A stretch of 64,000 nucleotides of DNA from JAJFUE01 sp041687335 (GTDB lineage Bacteria; Sumerlaeota; Sumerlaeia; MVZB01). The position numbers and the translations under genes were made by a program. How positions within the stretch are numbered: the first letter of the stretch is position 1; each line of letters opens with the position of its first letter. The stretch is taken from the NCBI GenBank assembly GCA_041687335.1, contig JAWLCE010000006.1, positions 72,675-136,674 of the forward strand, written 5' to 3'. This document shows positions 35,139 to 43,553 of this stretch, piece by piece. Under the pieces are notes generated by a model. It did no database searches. It saw only the letters and a list, made by a program, of their open reading frames with translations, and was not told the DNA's origin.

Positions 35139-35445
35139 TTCGGTGCCCCTTGATTCTTCATTCATTTCGCAAAGGTCGCGGAGAACCCGGAAAAAGAACG
35201 CAAAGTTGTTGCGAGGCGAATTCGATGGGGTGACATCATGAACATCATGACGGGTCTCGAAGATCATGATTCAATTCCTGCCTTTGCGACCTTTGGCCGT
35301 TTCCTCTGCGCCTTTGCGACAAAAAAACACGGAGGATCAGAGTACCGCCCCGTCCACCCGCCGGCCGCTTCACCCGCCGCCCATACCTGTGATACGTTGA
35401 CTACGGACGCTGAATCGTGATCAATCGATCGGAGCCAGGCATCTG
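35139..35445. repeat. Intergenic repeat-like region
   Basis: No gene in this 307-base gap between cyclase B and the HPr-kinase-like gene. Inverted text occurs at about 35166-35200 (CGCAAAGGTCGCGGAGAA and GAACGCAAAG) and 35280-35320 (TTTGCGACCTTTGG and CTCTGCGCCTTTGCGAC). This is the same family as the direct repeats at 25456-25663, in both orientations. A tandem CATCATGAACATCATGA lies near 35235. Confidence 0.5.
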
Positions 35446-36396
35446 ATGGAACCTGCCGAGCCGCACCAGGTCGATGACCGCCGCTGCTACCGGGTCTTTG
35501 GCCTGGTGGTGTCGCTCAACTTGCCGATGCCGATGCTGCCGCCGGCGCAGGGCCCGGCCGACATCGAAGTCCAAGTACATCAGGCGTCCGTGGACGAAGT
35601 CAGCGCCTTTCTGGACACCAGCCCCCCGCTCGAGTCCGATTCCGCCGCCCTCCGCTTCGCCTTCGCCGAGGTCGGCATTTTCGAGGTCCTTGCGGGGCGG
35701 CGGATCATCCTGCGCCTGACCAGCCAGGCCGACTTGGACAACATCCGGTTTTACCTGCTCGGCACGCTTCTGCCGCTGGCCCTGCACCAGCGCGGCTTCC
35801 TCATCCTGCACGCCGGGGCGGTGGTGCTCGAGGGCGAGGCGGTCGCCTTCGCCGGTTCCTCCGGCGCCGGCAAGTCCACCATCACCGCCGCCTTCAACGG
35901 CCTGGGCTGTCCGCTGCTGACCGATGACATCACCATCATCGATCTGGCGGGGGAGCGTCCGCTGGTCCACCCCTCCCACCCGCACATCAAGCTCGACCCG
36001 GCGGCCGCGCAAATGCTGGGCATCGACCCGACCCGGCTCGAGCTGCTGCACTCGGCCGAGCCGACCAAGCGCGGGCTGCAATTGACCCAGCTCATTCAGC
36101 GCGACCCCGTGCCGCTGCGGTTGATCTGCCTGCTGGGCTCTGAGGATGATCCGGCCGGCCTGCAGCCGCTCCATCCGGCGATCGCTTATCGCCGGCTGAT
36201 CCCGCAGGTCTATCCCACCCTCCTCAACCTGCCGGCGAAACCCGCCGATTTTCAGGCCCTGGCCCGGCTGCTCAAGGTCACTCCGGTGCTGAACCTCGCG
36301 CGCCCCAGGCAGCTCACCAACCACGCCCCCCTGCTCGAGCAGCTGCGGGCCACAATCCCACCCCCAAACGAGTCGACAGCAAGGTGCCGGGGGTGA
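35446..36396 (+). CDS. HPr-kinase-like protein of the lasso locus
   Basis: 316 residues. The C-terminal domain has the HPr kinase/phosphorylase P-loop GSSGAGKST (137-145), preceded by the conserved LHAGAVV (121-127) and followed by the acidic pair in LLTDDITIID (Asp160-161). In paeninodin-type lasso loci a homologous kinase phosphorylates the peptide's C-terminal Ser; neither precursor here ends in Ser, so another residue or a different role is likely. ATG at 35446 has GGAG 11 bases upstream. The last residues (CRG, stop) are encoded by the start of a repeat (36387-36410), so the original C-terminus may have been altered by repeat insertion. PTS regulation is unlikely, as the N-terminal domain does not match classical HprK. 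Confidence 0.82.
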   Translation: MEPAEPHQVDDRRCYRVFGLVVSLNLPMPMLPPAQGPADIEVQVHQASVDEVSAFLDTSPPLESDSAALRFAFAEVGIFEVLAGRRIILRLTSQADLDNIRFYLLGTLLPLALHQRGFLILHAGAVVLEGEAVAFAGSSGAGKSTITAAFNGLGCPLLTDDITIIDLAGERPLVHPSHPHIKLDPAAAQMLGIDPTRLELLHSAEPTKRGLQLTQLIQRDPVPLRLICLLGSEDDPAGLQPLHPAIAYRRLIPQVYPTLLNLPAKPADFQALARLLKVTPVLNLARPRQLTNHAPLLEQLRATIPPPNESTARCRG

Positions 36397-36662
36397 CTGC
36401 AGGGATCCCGTCAAGCCTCCCTTGGCCCTGCCGAATCAGCCCCAGATGTGAAAAATAGCTCCGTTAGGAGCGACATGTTTGTAGAAACGCGCAATTACTA
36501 TCCAATAAAAGCTCCTTTAGGAGCGACACCTGCACCTTTCTCCAGGTAGTACCAATACAAAACAAACAAATTTCCTCACTCTGCTTGTATCCTGTCTGAC
36601 CATTCGCGAAACAAATAACCTCGACATGGCCCCCATGTCGGCTCGAAGAGCCGACCTACCCC
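36397..36662. repeat. Repeat block bordering the lasso locus on the right
   Basis: No gene. It begins with a CCGGGGGT repeat (36387-36410) overlapping the end of the kinase gene. At 36458-36560 is a composite of GCTCCGTTAGGAGCGACATG, GTAGAA-CGCGCAATT and GCTCCTTTAGGAGCGACACC followed by TGCACCTTTC, matching 29033-29140. At 36637-36655 is the GTCGGCTC palindrome in inverse orientation. Confidence 0.65.
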
Positions 36663-36710
36663 AAAAAAAACGGCCCAGACCGGGGGCGAACATTCCCCCG
36701 GCCTGGGCCC
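36663..36710 (-). terminator. Rho-independent terminator of the FAD-dependent oxidoreductase gene
   Basis: Read on the minus strand: a long GC stem with arms GGCCCAGGCCGGGGG and CCCCCGGTCTGGGCC, one mismatch, eight-base loop, followed by a run of eight T. It lies 17 bases past the stop of the gene ending at 36727. Confidence 0.9.
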
Positions 36711-36726
36711 TTAACCCCCGGCGCCC

Positions 36727-38379
36727 TCAGCGGGCGGCGGCGGCCGCGGCCGGCTGGCGCGGCGCGGGCCGGTAGTTGAGCACCTGGCCATCGGCCAACA
36801 GCCGCTCGCGCAGGACGGCGTAATCCACCTCCTGGACCGGCTGGTCGTTGGCGATCGCCAGCGAGGCCGCCGTCGCGGCCGACTGCCCCAGGATCATGAA
36901 GACCGGCTCCATCCGGATCGAGCCATAGGCAATATGCGTCGCCGAGACGGCGACCGGCACCAGCAGGTTCTCGCACTCCTCGCTGCGCGGGGTGATCGCG
37001 CCGTAGGCGATGTCGTAGGGCCCGCCGGGGGGCACTTGGATGTCGCCCTCGTTGCGGGCGTTGCCGTCGGCATCCACGTAACGCTGAACGTTGTGGGAAT
37101 CAATGTTATAGGATCCCATGCCGATCGAGTCGGGGGTCTCGACGAGCCCGCGCAGGTGGTTCTCGGTCATGACGAAATCCCCCACCATGCGGCGCGCCTC
37201 GCGCACGTAAAGCTGGTGCGGCCAGTGGCCGTTGTCGACGAACTCGTCCTTGGCCAGCCCCCACTCGGCATAGGCCGTCCGCACGTCCTCGGGCACGCGC
37301 GGGTCATAGGCCAGGAACCACATCAGCCCCAGTTGGTAGTCGCGGTGGGCCTGGATGATCTCGCGGCGCCGCTCGTAATCGGCCTCGGGATAGTCGTAGT
37401 TCATACCGATGTAGTCGGTGGAAAAGGCGCCGCTGTTGTTGGTGTCGGTCTTGCCGTTGGGGATCGGGTCATACTTCTTGAACAGCTCGCGCTGGCCGGC
37501 GTCCAGGTGGCGCGCCAGCAGCTCGTATTGCAGCGGATCATAGTTGGCCGGCTTGGGGTATTCCAGCCGGTTTTCGGGCACGTTGGTCAGGCACATGCGG
37601 AAGGTGTAGGCCTGCACGCGATGGTCGCCCTCGCCGTCCGCGCCCGGATGGTCGCCGTGGACGTTGGGCAGCAGCCCGCTGGAGGGGTCGCCCGGGATGA
37701 CGTAGGCGCTGACCGGGTAATTGAACTGGTGCTTGGTGGCATTCTTGATCTGCACGCCGTTGAGCGTCTCGCCATAGGCCGCGTTGCTCTCGCGGCCGAT
37801 GGCGTAGCTGACCCCCGCCGCCGCCATCAGGTCGCCCTCATAGGTGGCGTCGATGAAGATCCGGCCGGCGTAGGAGTTGCCGTCGAGCATGGTGATGACT
37901 GTGATACGCTTGTCCGAAATTTTCACCCCATTTTCACGGTCGAGCCACTGGTCGCGCACGACCGGAATGTCATACTCGCGCACCAGGTCCTCGAAGATTT
38001 TCTCAGCAACATGGGGCTCAAACACCCAGATCGCATCGGCATCGGCCTTGTAGTGACGAAATTTGTCACGGTCCGCAAAACGCCACGCTGCCGGATCATC
38101 ATAATAACCCTTGATACGCTGATAATATTCCCTGGCCAGCCCCCCAACCACTTCCTTGCGGCCCGAGTCGGTCCAGCCCAGCCCGCCGGCGGTCAGCCCG
38201 CCCAGGTGGCGCTCGGGGCAGACGATGATGACACTCTGGTCCATGCGTCGGGCCTGAACCGCCGCCGCGACCGCGGCCGAGGTGCCGCCATAGATGACGA
38301 TGTCATAGTCGGCCCGCGCCGGCACCGCCAGCACAAAACTCAGTATCAGCAGGGAAAACCAAACCTGTCGCATGCTCAT
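36727..38379 (-). CDS. Exported FAD-dependent oxidoreductase
   Basis: 550 residues of the FAD-dependent oxidoreductase type common in carbohydrate-utilisation loci. Signal peptide MSMRQVWFSLLILSFVLAVPARA, then the Rossmann beta-alpha-beta YDIVIYGGTSAAVAAAVQAR (dinucleotide-binding glycines partly replaced), HLGGLTAGGLGWTD and the typical RIFIDATYEGDLMAAAGVSY. The C-terminal segment MILGQSAATAASLAI completes the FAD fold. ATG at 38379 is set by GGAGG seven bases upstream and the signal peptide; the frame upstream to 38553 is not needed. Divergent from the rhamnosidase gene, so the pair may be co-regulated in glycan breakdown. Substrate unknown. Confidence 0.85.
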   Translation of the reverse strand: MSMRQVWFSLLILSFVLAVPARADYDIVIYGGTSAAVAAAVQARRMDQSVIIVCPERHLGGLTAGGLGWTDSGRKEVVGGLAREYYQRIKGYYDDPAAWRFADRDKFRHYKADADAIWVFEPHVAEKIFEDLVREYDIPVVRDQWLDRENGVKISDKRITVITMLDGNSYAGRIFIDATYEGDLMAAAGVSYAIGRESNAAYGETLNGVQIKNATKHQFNYPVSAYVIPGDPSSGLLPNVHGDHPGADGEGDHRVQAYTFRMCLTNVPENRLEYPKPANYDPLQYELLARHLDAGQRELFKKYDPIPNGKTDTNNSGAFSTDYIGMNYDYPEADYERRREIIQAHRDYQLGLMWFLAYDPRVPEDVRTAYAEWGLAKDEFVDNGHWPHQLYVREARRMVGDFVMTENHLRGLVETPDSIGMGSYNIDSHNVQRYVDADGNARNEGDIQVPPGGPYDIAYGAITPRSEECENLLVPVAVSATHIAYGSIRMEPVFMILGQSAATAASLAIANDQPVQEVDYAVLRERLLADGQVLNYRPAPRQPAAAAAAR

Positions 38380-38590
38380 CCTCGTGCCTCCAAAAAGAAT
38401 GAATTCTTCCGCTTGAATAGTCAGCCACACCAGCCGCTGGGATGGAAAGCATAATCGGCATCGGGGCGGCTGCCGGGGTCGCGGGGGGTGCTTTCCAAAC
38501 AGATTCGATAGCGCTTGAAGTTTTGCCTCCCCGGCCCTCATGATAATCGTCACATCTCAAAGGAGCCGCCGCGGCTGGAGGATCACTCAC
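38380..38590. promoter_or_regulatory. Divergent promoter region, oxidoreductase / rhamnosidase
   Basis: 211 bases between two genes transcribed away from each other, each with a good ribosome site at its edge (GGAGG on both strands). Must hold both promoters; I cannot assign -35/-10 boxes with confidence. Confidence 0.5.
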
Positions 38591-41188
38591 ATGCGCCACG
38601 CCAGATTGATTTCATGGATTTTGCTGGGGGGTATGATTTTGTTGGGAGGGCTGGCCGGCGCTCAGGCCGCCGCCCCGCAGGCGCCCGGCGGGCTGCTCTG
38701 CGAGCTGAGCCCCGAGCCGCTTGGCATCGAAAACCTGACGCCCAGCTATTCCTGGATCGTCAATGATGAGGACCGCGACGAGCTGCAATCGGCATGGCAG
38801 ATTATTGTGACCCGTGCCGCCGGCGAGGTGGCGTGGGATTCGGGGCGGGTGGCGTCGGCCCAGTCCACCAGCGTCCGCCACGGCGGGGCGCCGCTGGCCC
38901 CCGGCGAGGTCTATCACTGGCGCGTGCGCAGCTGGGACCGCGACGGAAACGAGAGTCCCTGGAGCGAGCCGCAGCGAATCGTGACGGCGCTTAAGGATCG
39001 TTGGCAGGCGACGCCGATCTGGAGCGCCGAGCCGAGCAGCTTCACCCTGCTGCGCCGCGAGCTGACGCTCGAGGACCGGCCGATCGAGCGCGCGCTGGCC
39101 TTCGTCAGCGGCCGCGACACCCATGCCTCCCGCCAATACGTCTACCGGCTGCTGGTCAACGGCGGCGAGGTCGGCGTCGGCCCGGCGCGCGGCTTTGACG
39201 GCCAGGTCCCCTATCAGGTGTTTGACGTCACCGATCGGCTGGTGGCCGGCGAGCCGCTGGTGCTGGCGGCGATCGCCTATTCGGCCGATGCGGAGAAGGA
39301 TTTCCTGCTCCAGCTCGAAATCACCCACACCGACGGCTCGCGTCGGACGATCCTGACCGATGGCGACTGGAAGGCGCTGCCGGCCGATGCGATCTACAAC
39401 ATGAATCGCCGCTATTTCTCATATTATGAGGCCGGCCCTGAAAACATCGACGCGCGGCGGCTGCCGGTGGGCTGGGAAAATGCCGGTTTCGATGATTCGG
39501 CCTGGCCGAAGGTCGCGACGCGGCCGGCGTTCACCGAAACGCTGGTCTCCCAGCCGATGCGCAACATCGAGCTGCATGAGGTCGAGCCGGCGCGGATCGT
39601 CCGCAAGCCCGACGGCAGCCTGTTTTTCGAGTTCGACCGCCAGATCATCGGCTCGATGAAGGTCACGCTGGCCGGCCGTGACGGCGCCCAGGTGGCCGTG
39701 CGGCTGGGCGAGGAGACCGATGGCGAGAACAGCGTCCGCTACAACGCGCGCACCAAGGTCAGCTACGACGAGACTTGGACCCTGCGCGAGGGCGAGCAGA
39801 CGATCGGGAACTTCGGCTATCGCGGCTTCCGTTATGGCGAACTGGTCCCTGTCGGTGGTTTCGAGCTGGGCGAGCCGCGCATCACCGCCATCGTCCTGCG
39901 CTATCCGTTCGACGACACGGCGGCGGACTATGAGAGCTCCGACGCGACCCTCAACGAGGTCTGGGAGCTGTGCAAATACAGCATCAAGTCCACCTCGCTG
40001 GATGTCTACCAGGACTGCCCCACGCGCGAGCGCGGCCCCTACGAGGGGGATGCGTTGATCAACCAGCTCTCGCACTATGCCACCGACCGCGAGTATGCCA
40101 TAGCGCGCTACTCGGCCGAATACCTCTACTATATTCCGACTTGGCCGACCGAGTATAAGCAGCAGTCGGTGTTGATGGCGTGGGAGGACTACCTGGCCAC
40201 CGGCAACGCCGATTCGCTCGAGCGCCACTACGAGGTGCTGCGCGGCAAGACGCTCGAGCCGTTCATGAATGAGGCCGGGCTCGTGGTGAAGCCGGTCAAG
40301 GACGACCTGGTGGACTGGCCGGTCACCACGCGCGACGGTTACGAGTTCACGACCGTCAACACCGTCATCAATGCCTTCAACGCCGCCGCGCTTGAGACGC
40401 TCGCGCAGATCGCGGGCGTGCTCGGGCATGGGGATGATCGCGCGGCCTATGAGGCCAAGGCGGCCCTTGCGCGGGGGGCGATCGTGCGCGAGCTTTATGA
40501 CCCCGCCGCCGCCCAGTTCCGCGACGGGCTGGAGAGCGACCACCGCGCCGCCCACGCCAGCTTCTTCCCGCTGGCGCTGGGGCTGGTGCCCGAGGCCGAA
40601 CAGGCGCGCGTCGGGCAGGTGCTGGCCGCGGGCGGGATGGCCTGCAGCGTCTACGGCTCGCAGTTCCTGCTCGACGGACTCTACCGGGCGGGCCTGGACG
40701 AGGCGGCGCTGGGGCTGATGATCTCCACCGAGCCCACCTCCTGGCACCACATGATCCATGGGCTGGGCGCGACGGTGGTGACCGAGGCCTGGACCCCCGA
40801 AAGCAAGCCCAACATGAGCTTCGCGCATGCCTGGGCCAGCGCCCCGGCCAACGTCATCCCGCGCCGGCTGATGGGGATCCTGCCGCTCGAGCCGGGCTAC
40901 GGCAAGGTGCTCGTGCGGCCGCAGACGGGCGGGCTGGAGTGGGCGCGCCTCAAGCTGCCGACGATCCGCGGGACGATCGAAATGGCCTTCCGGGACGGCG
41001 GCGAGGGGATGCAGATCGAACTGGCCCTGCCGGCCAACATGACGGCCGAGGTGTGGGTGCCGGCCCCGGCGGGGGCGAGCGTGCGGGTCGATGGCGAGCC
41101 GCGCGCCGGTCGCCGGGAGGTCGAATACGTCGTATTCGACAACATCGGCTCGGGCCGCCATACGTTCGCCGTTCATGCACGGAATTGA
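38591..41188 (+). CDS. Exported alpha-L-rhamnosidase (GH78)
   Basis: 865 residues. N-terminal signal peptide (ISWILLGGMILLGGLAGAQA). A fibronectin-like region (about 35-130, GIENLTPSYSWIVNDEDRDE, YHWRVRSWDRDG) and beta-sandwich domains precede the alpha/alpha-toroid. Conserved catalytic-domain motif CPTRERGPYEGDALINQ starts at Cys476, with later PTSWHHMIHGLGATVVTEAW and SKPNMSFAHAWAS. It hydrolyses terminal alpha-L-rhamnose from polysaccharides or glycosides, probably in the periplasm or outside. ATG at 38591 has GGAGG nine bases upstream. It could act on plant or microbial glycans; environmental scavenging is more likely than a role in the polysaccharide locus. Confidence 0.88.
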   Translation: MRHARLISWILLGGMILLGGLAGAQAAAPQAPGGLLCELSPEPLGIENLTPSYSWIVNDEDRDELQSAWQIIVTRAAGEVAWDSGRVASAQSTSVRHGGAPLAPGEVYHWRVRSWDRDGNESPWSEPQRIVTALKDRWQATPIWSAEPSSFTLLRRELTLEDRPIERALAFVSGRDTHASRQYVYRLLVNGGEVGVGPARGFDGQVPYQVFDVTDRLVAGEPLVLAAIAYSADAEKDFLLQLEITHTDGSRRTILTDGDWKALPADAIYNMNRRYFSYYEAGPENIDARRLPVGWENAGFDDSAWPKVATRPAFTETLVSQPMRNIELHEVEPARIVRKPDGSLFFEFDRQIIGSMKVTLAGRDGAQVAVRLGEETDGENSVRYNARTKVSYDETWTLREGEQTIGNFGYRGFRYGELVPVGGFELGEPRITAIVLRYPFDDTAADYESSDATLNEVWELCKYSIKSTSLDVYQDCPTRERGPYEGDALINQLSHYATDREYAIARYSAEYLYYIPTWPTEYKQQSVLMAWEDYLATGNADSLERHYEVLRGKTLEPFMNEAGLVVKPVKDDLVDWPVTTRDGYEFTTVNTVINAFNAAALETLAQIAGVLGHGDDRAAYEAKAALARGAIVRELYDPAAAQFRDGLESDHRAAHASFFPLALGLVPEAEQARVGQVLAAGGMACSVYGSQFLLDGLYRAGLDEAALGLMISTEPTSWHHMIHGLGATVVTEAWTPESKPNMSFAHAWASAPANVIPRRLMGILPLEPGYGKVLVRPQTGGLEWARLKLPTIRGTIEMAFRDGGEGMQIELALPANMTAEVWVPAPAGASVRVDGEPRAGRREVEYVVFDNIGSGRHTFAVHARN

Positions 41189-41307
41189 ATTGAAAAAAAT
41201 TTCCATCCTGAGGGTGCCCCCGAGCGTCTTGATGGATGGAGCGCATCAGCCACCGGCTTTGTCGACGTGGCTTTAACAGTGGCTTTAACATAGGGGAGTG
41301 GATGTAA

Positions 41308-43461
41308 ATGATGGATCTATTGCGGGCGGCATGGCTGCTGCTGATTCTCGGGGTCGCGGGTGTGGCGGGGGCCGCTTATTATCCCAACATGGTGTATGGC
41401 GAGCCTCAGGAGCTGGCCCCGGGCGTCAGCTGGCGGCAACTTACCAACGCCAGCCCCGCCTGGCGCATCCATGTCATCGAAGTCGACATGACCAACCGCA
41501 ACGTGGAGCTGGTCCCGGTCTTCAAGCAGGGCGGCAACGTCACGAGCGCCCCGCTCGAGCGCACCAGCTCAATGGCGATCCGCAGCGACGCCATCGCCGC
41601 CGTCAACGCCGGTTACTTCACGACCGACGGCTCGCGCCTGACCAACAGCTATACCCTCATTGACGGCAAACACCTGGGCGGCGCCGGGACCAACATGACC
41701 GCCGAGAACAATCGCTCGGTGCTCGGCTTCTCGGGCAACCATCAGGCGATCCCCAAGCGCACCAAGATGAGCAACGCGCTGGTGCCTGCCAATGGCACCA
41801 ACTGGCAACATATCGTCAATGCCATCGCCGGGCGCGGCCATTTCGTCACCGCCAGCGGCGTGGTTGCGACGCAGGACAACGAGGGGACCACCGAGTCCCA
41901 TTATAATGCGCGCCACCCGCGCACCGTGATCGGCTACAGCCTCCAGCCCTATAGGGCCTACCTGGTCACCGTCGACGGCCGGCTGACCAGCAGCGTCGGC
42001 ATGACCTACCTTGAGCTGGCGCGCCTGATGGCCGATCTGGGGGTCAGGGAATCGATCAGCCTGGACGGCGGCGGCTCGACCACCGCCTGGATCAAGGGGC
42101 GCGGGATCGTCAACACCCCGTCGGACGGCAGCGAGCGTTACGTCATCAGCGCCTGGACGGTCATCAACGGCATGACGATGGACACCAGCGTGGACTCGGT
42201 GACCCACACCGGTTTGTGGATCAGCGACATGACCCATCCCCAGCGCTACTACCTCGACCATCTGGTCGCCAACTCCACCATGGGGCCGGCGACCATCACC
42301 TGGCGTCCCAACCTCGAACGCAGCGGCCAATACAAGGTCTACGCCTGGTGGACGAGCGAGGCGGGCCGCGCCACCGCGGCGCCCTATGTCATCAACCATG
42401 CCGGGGGCCAGGACACCGTCACCGTCAACCAGACCGTCAACGGCGGACAGTGGAACCTGCTCGGGATCTACCCATTTGAGGCCGGCACGGCGTCGACGGT
42501 CAAGGTGAGCAATCAGGCTCCCGGCACGGTCTCGGCCGATGCCGTGCGCGTCGTCCGCGTGAGTGAGATCATCGACACCCCCTACGTCGTCACCGGCACG
42601 CTGTTCCAAACCGATTTCGAGACCGACGTGTCGAGCAAGTTCACGATTGCGCAGCACATTGCGGGGGACAACAACTTTAACTTCAACTACGACTACTCAG
42701 GCTTTGCCCAGCAGGGGGGCGGCTACCCGACCTCGATCCCGCGCTCGCCCTCCAGCCCGGCCGGCGGCACCCGTGCCTTGCGCCTGGCGACCAACCTCGC
42801 CAAAGGCGTGCCCAACGCAATCACCGCCACCCTGACGGGCATCCCCGGCCAGACCGACATGCGGATTACGTTCGACGCCTGGATCAACTATGGCACGTCG
42901 CTGACGACCGAGTTCATGACCTTCGGCGCCAGCGCGAACCCGGCGCTGGCCGCGATGGCGGGAGTCAACTACATGACCGATCCCAATGGGCCGTTCAATG
43001 GTCACTTCTTCGGCATCGTGGCCGAGGGCGGGGCGGCGCAGGATTACCGCTATTATGATGGCACCGGCGCGGCCGCGCGCGGCAACAACGCCGCCCGCGC
43101 CAATTTCCTGGGCAGCGCGGCCATCGATCACAGCGCCTTCACGGGGGTATTCCCCAGCGGCCTGTTCCAGACGGCCGGGGCGACGGGCAAGGCCTGGGTT
43201 CGCTGGGAAATCCTGATGTTGGACGGTAAAATCCGGCTGGTCGCCACCCGGCCCGACAACATGCAGGTGCTCCTCTGCGACTGGTTCACCCCCAATGCTG
43301 GCACCCCGATGAGCGGCGTGCTCCCGCATCTGGGCGCCTGGGACCCCTACGCCAGCCTGGCCAGCCCGACCTCGGACCAGTTCGTGCTCTATGACAACCT
43401 CAAGGTTGAGTCGATCACCAGCAAACGCAACGCCGCCGCGAGCTGGCAGCTCTACCAGTAG
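41308..43461 (+). CDS. Exported phosphodiester glycosidase (NAGPA-like) with golvesin-like and C-terminal sandwich domains
   Basis: 717 residues. Signal peptide MMDLLRAAWLLLILGVAGVA. The NAGPA/phosphodiester glycosidase domain (about 25-290) has AAVNAGYFTTDGSRLTNSYT, GYSLQPYRAYLVTVDGRL and the signature ESISLDGGGSTTAWIKG. A golvesin C-terminal-like carbohydrate-binding domain (about 295-420) has GQYKVYAWWTSEAGRATAAP and VSADAVRVVRV. The last 290 residues look like a LamG/concanavalin-type beta sandwich (FETDVSSKFTIAQ, VLYDNLKVESI). It probably removes sugar phosphodiesters from exopolysaccharide or teichoic-like polymers. GGGGAG lies nine bases before ATG 41308. A strong terminator follows. 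Confidence 0.82.
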   Translation: MMDLLRAAWLLLILGVAGVAGAAYYPNMVYGEPQELAPGVSWRQLTNASPAWRIHVIEVDMTNRNVELVPVFKQGGNVTSAPLERTSSMAIRSDAIAAVNAGYFTTDGSRLTNSYTLIDGKHLGGAGTNMTAENNRSVLGFSGNHQAIPKRTKMSNALVPANGTNWQHIVNAIAGRGHFVTASGVVATQDNEGTTESHYNARHPRTVIGYSLQPYRAYLVTVDGRLTSSVGMTYLELARLMADLGVRESISLDGGGSTTAWIKGRGIVNTPSDGSERYVISAWTVINGMTMDTSVDSVTHTGLWISDMTHPQRYYLDHLVANSTMGPATITWRPNLERSGQYKVYAWWTSEAGRATAAPYVINHAGGQDTVTVNQTVNGGQWNLLGIYPFEAGTASTVKVSNQAPGTVSADAVRVVRVSEIIDTPYVVTGTLFQTDFETDVSSKFTIAQHIAGDNNFNFNYDYSGFAQQGGGYPTSIPRSPSSPAGGTRALRLATNLAKGVPNAITATLTGIPGQTDMRITFDAWINYGTSLTTEFMTFGASANPALAAMAGVNYMTDPNGPFNGHFFGIVAEGGAAQDYRYYDGTGAAARGNNAARANFLGSAAIDHSAFTGVFPSGLFQTAGATGKAWVRWEILMLDGKIRLVATRPDNMQVLLCDWFTPNAGTPMSGVLPHLGAWDPYASLASPTSDQFVLYDNLKVESITSKRNAAASWQLYQ

Positions 43462-43499
43462 GGGCGCCGGATCGGCCAAGGGGCCGTTGACCAAATGAA

Positions 43500-43544
43500 A
43501 TGCCGATGGGTGGCCGAGCCGGCTGCCCATCGGCATGACTTTTT
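43500..43544 (+). terminator. Rho-independent terminator after the phosphodiester glycosidase gene
   Basis: Arms ATGCCGATGGG and CCCATCGGCAT pair perfectly, with further GGCC/GGC pairing inside, and are followed after four bases by TTTTT. The converging alpha-2-macroglobulin gene ends ten bases away, so it may act weakly in both directions. Confidence 0.85.
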
Positions 43545-43553
43545 ACAGCAGTT

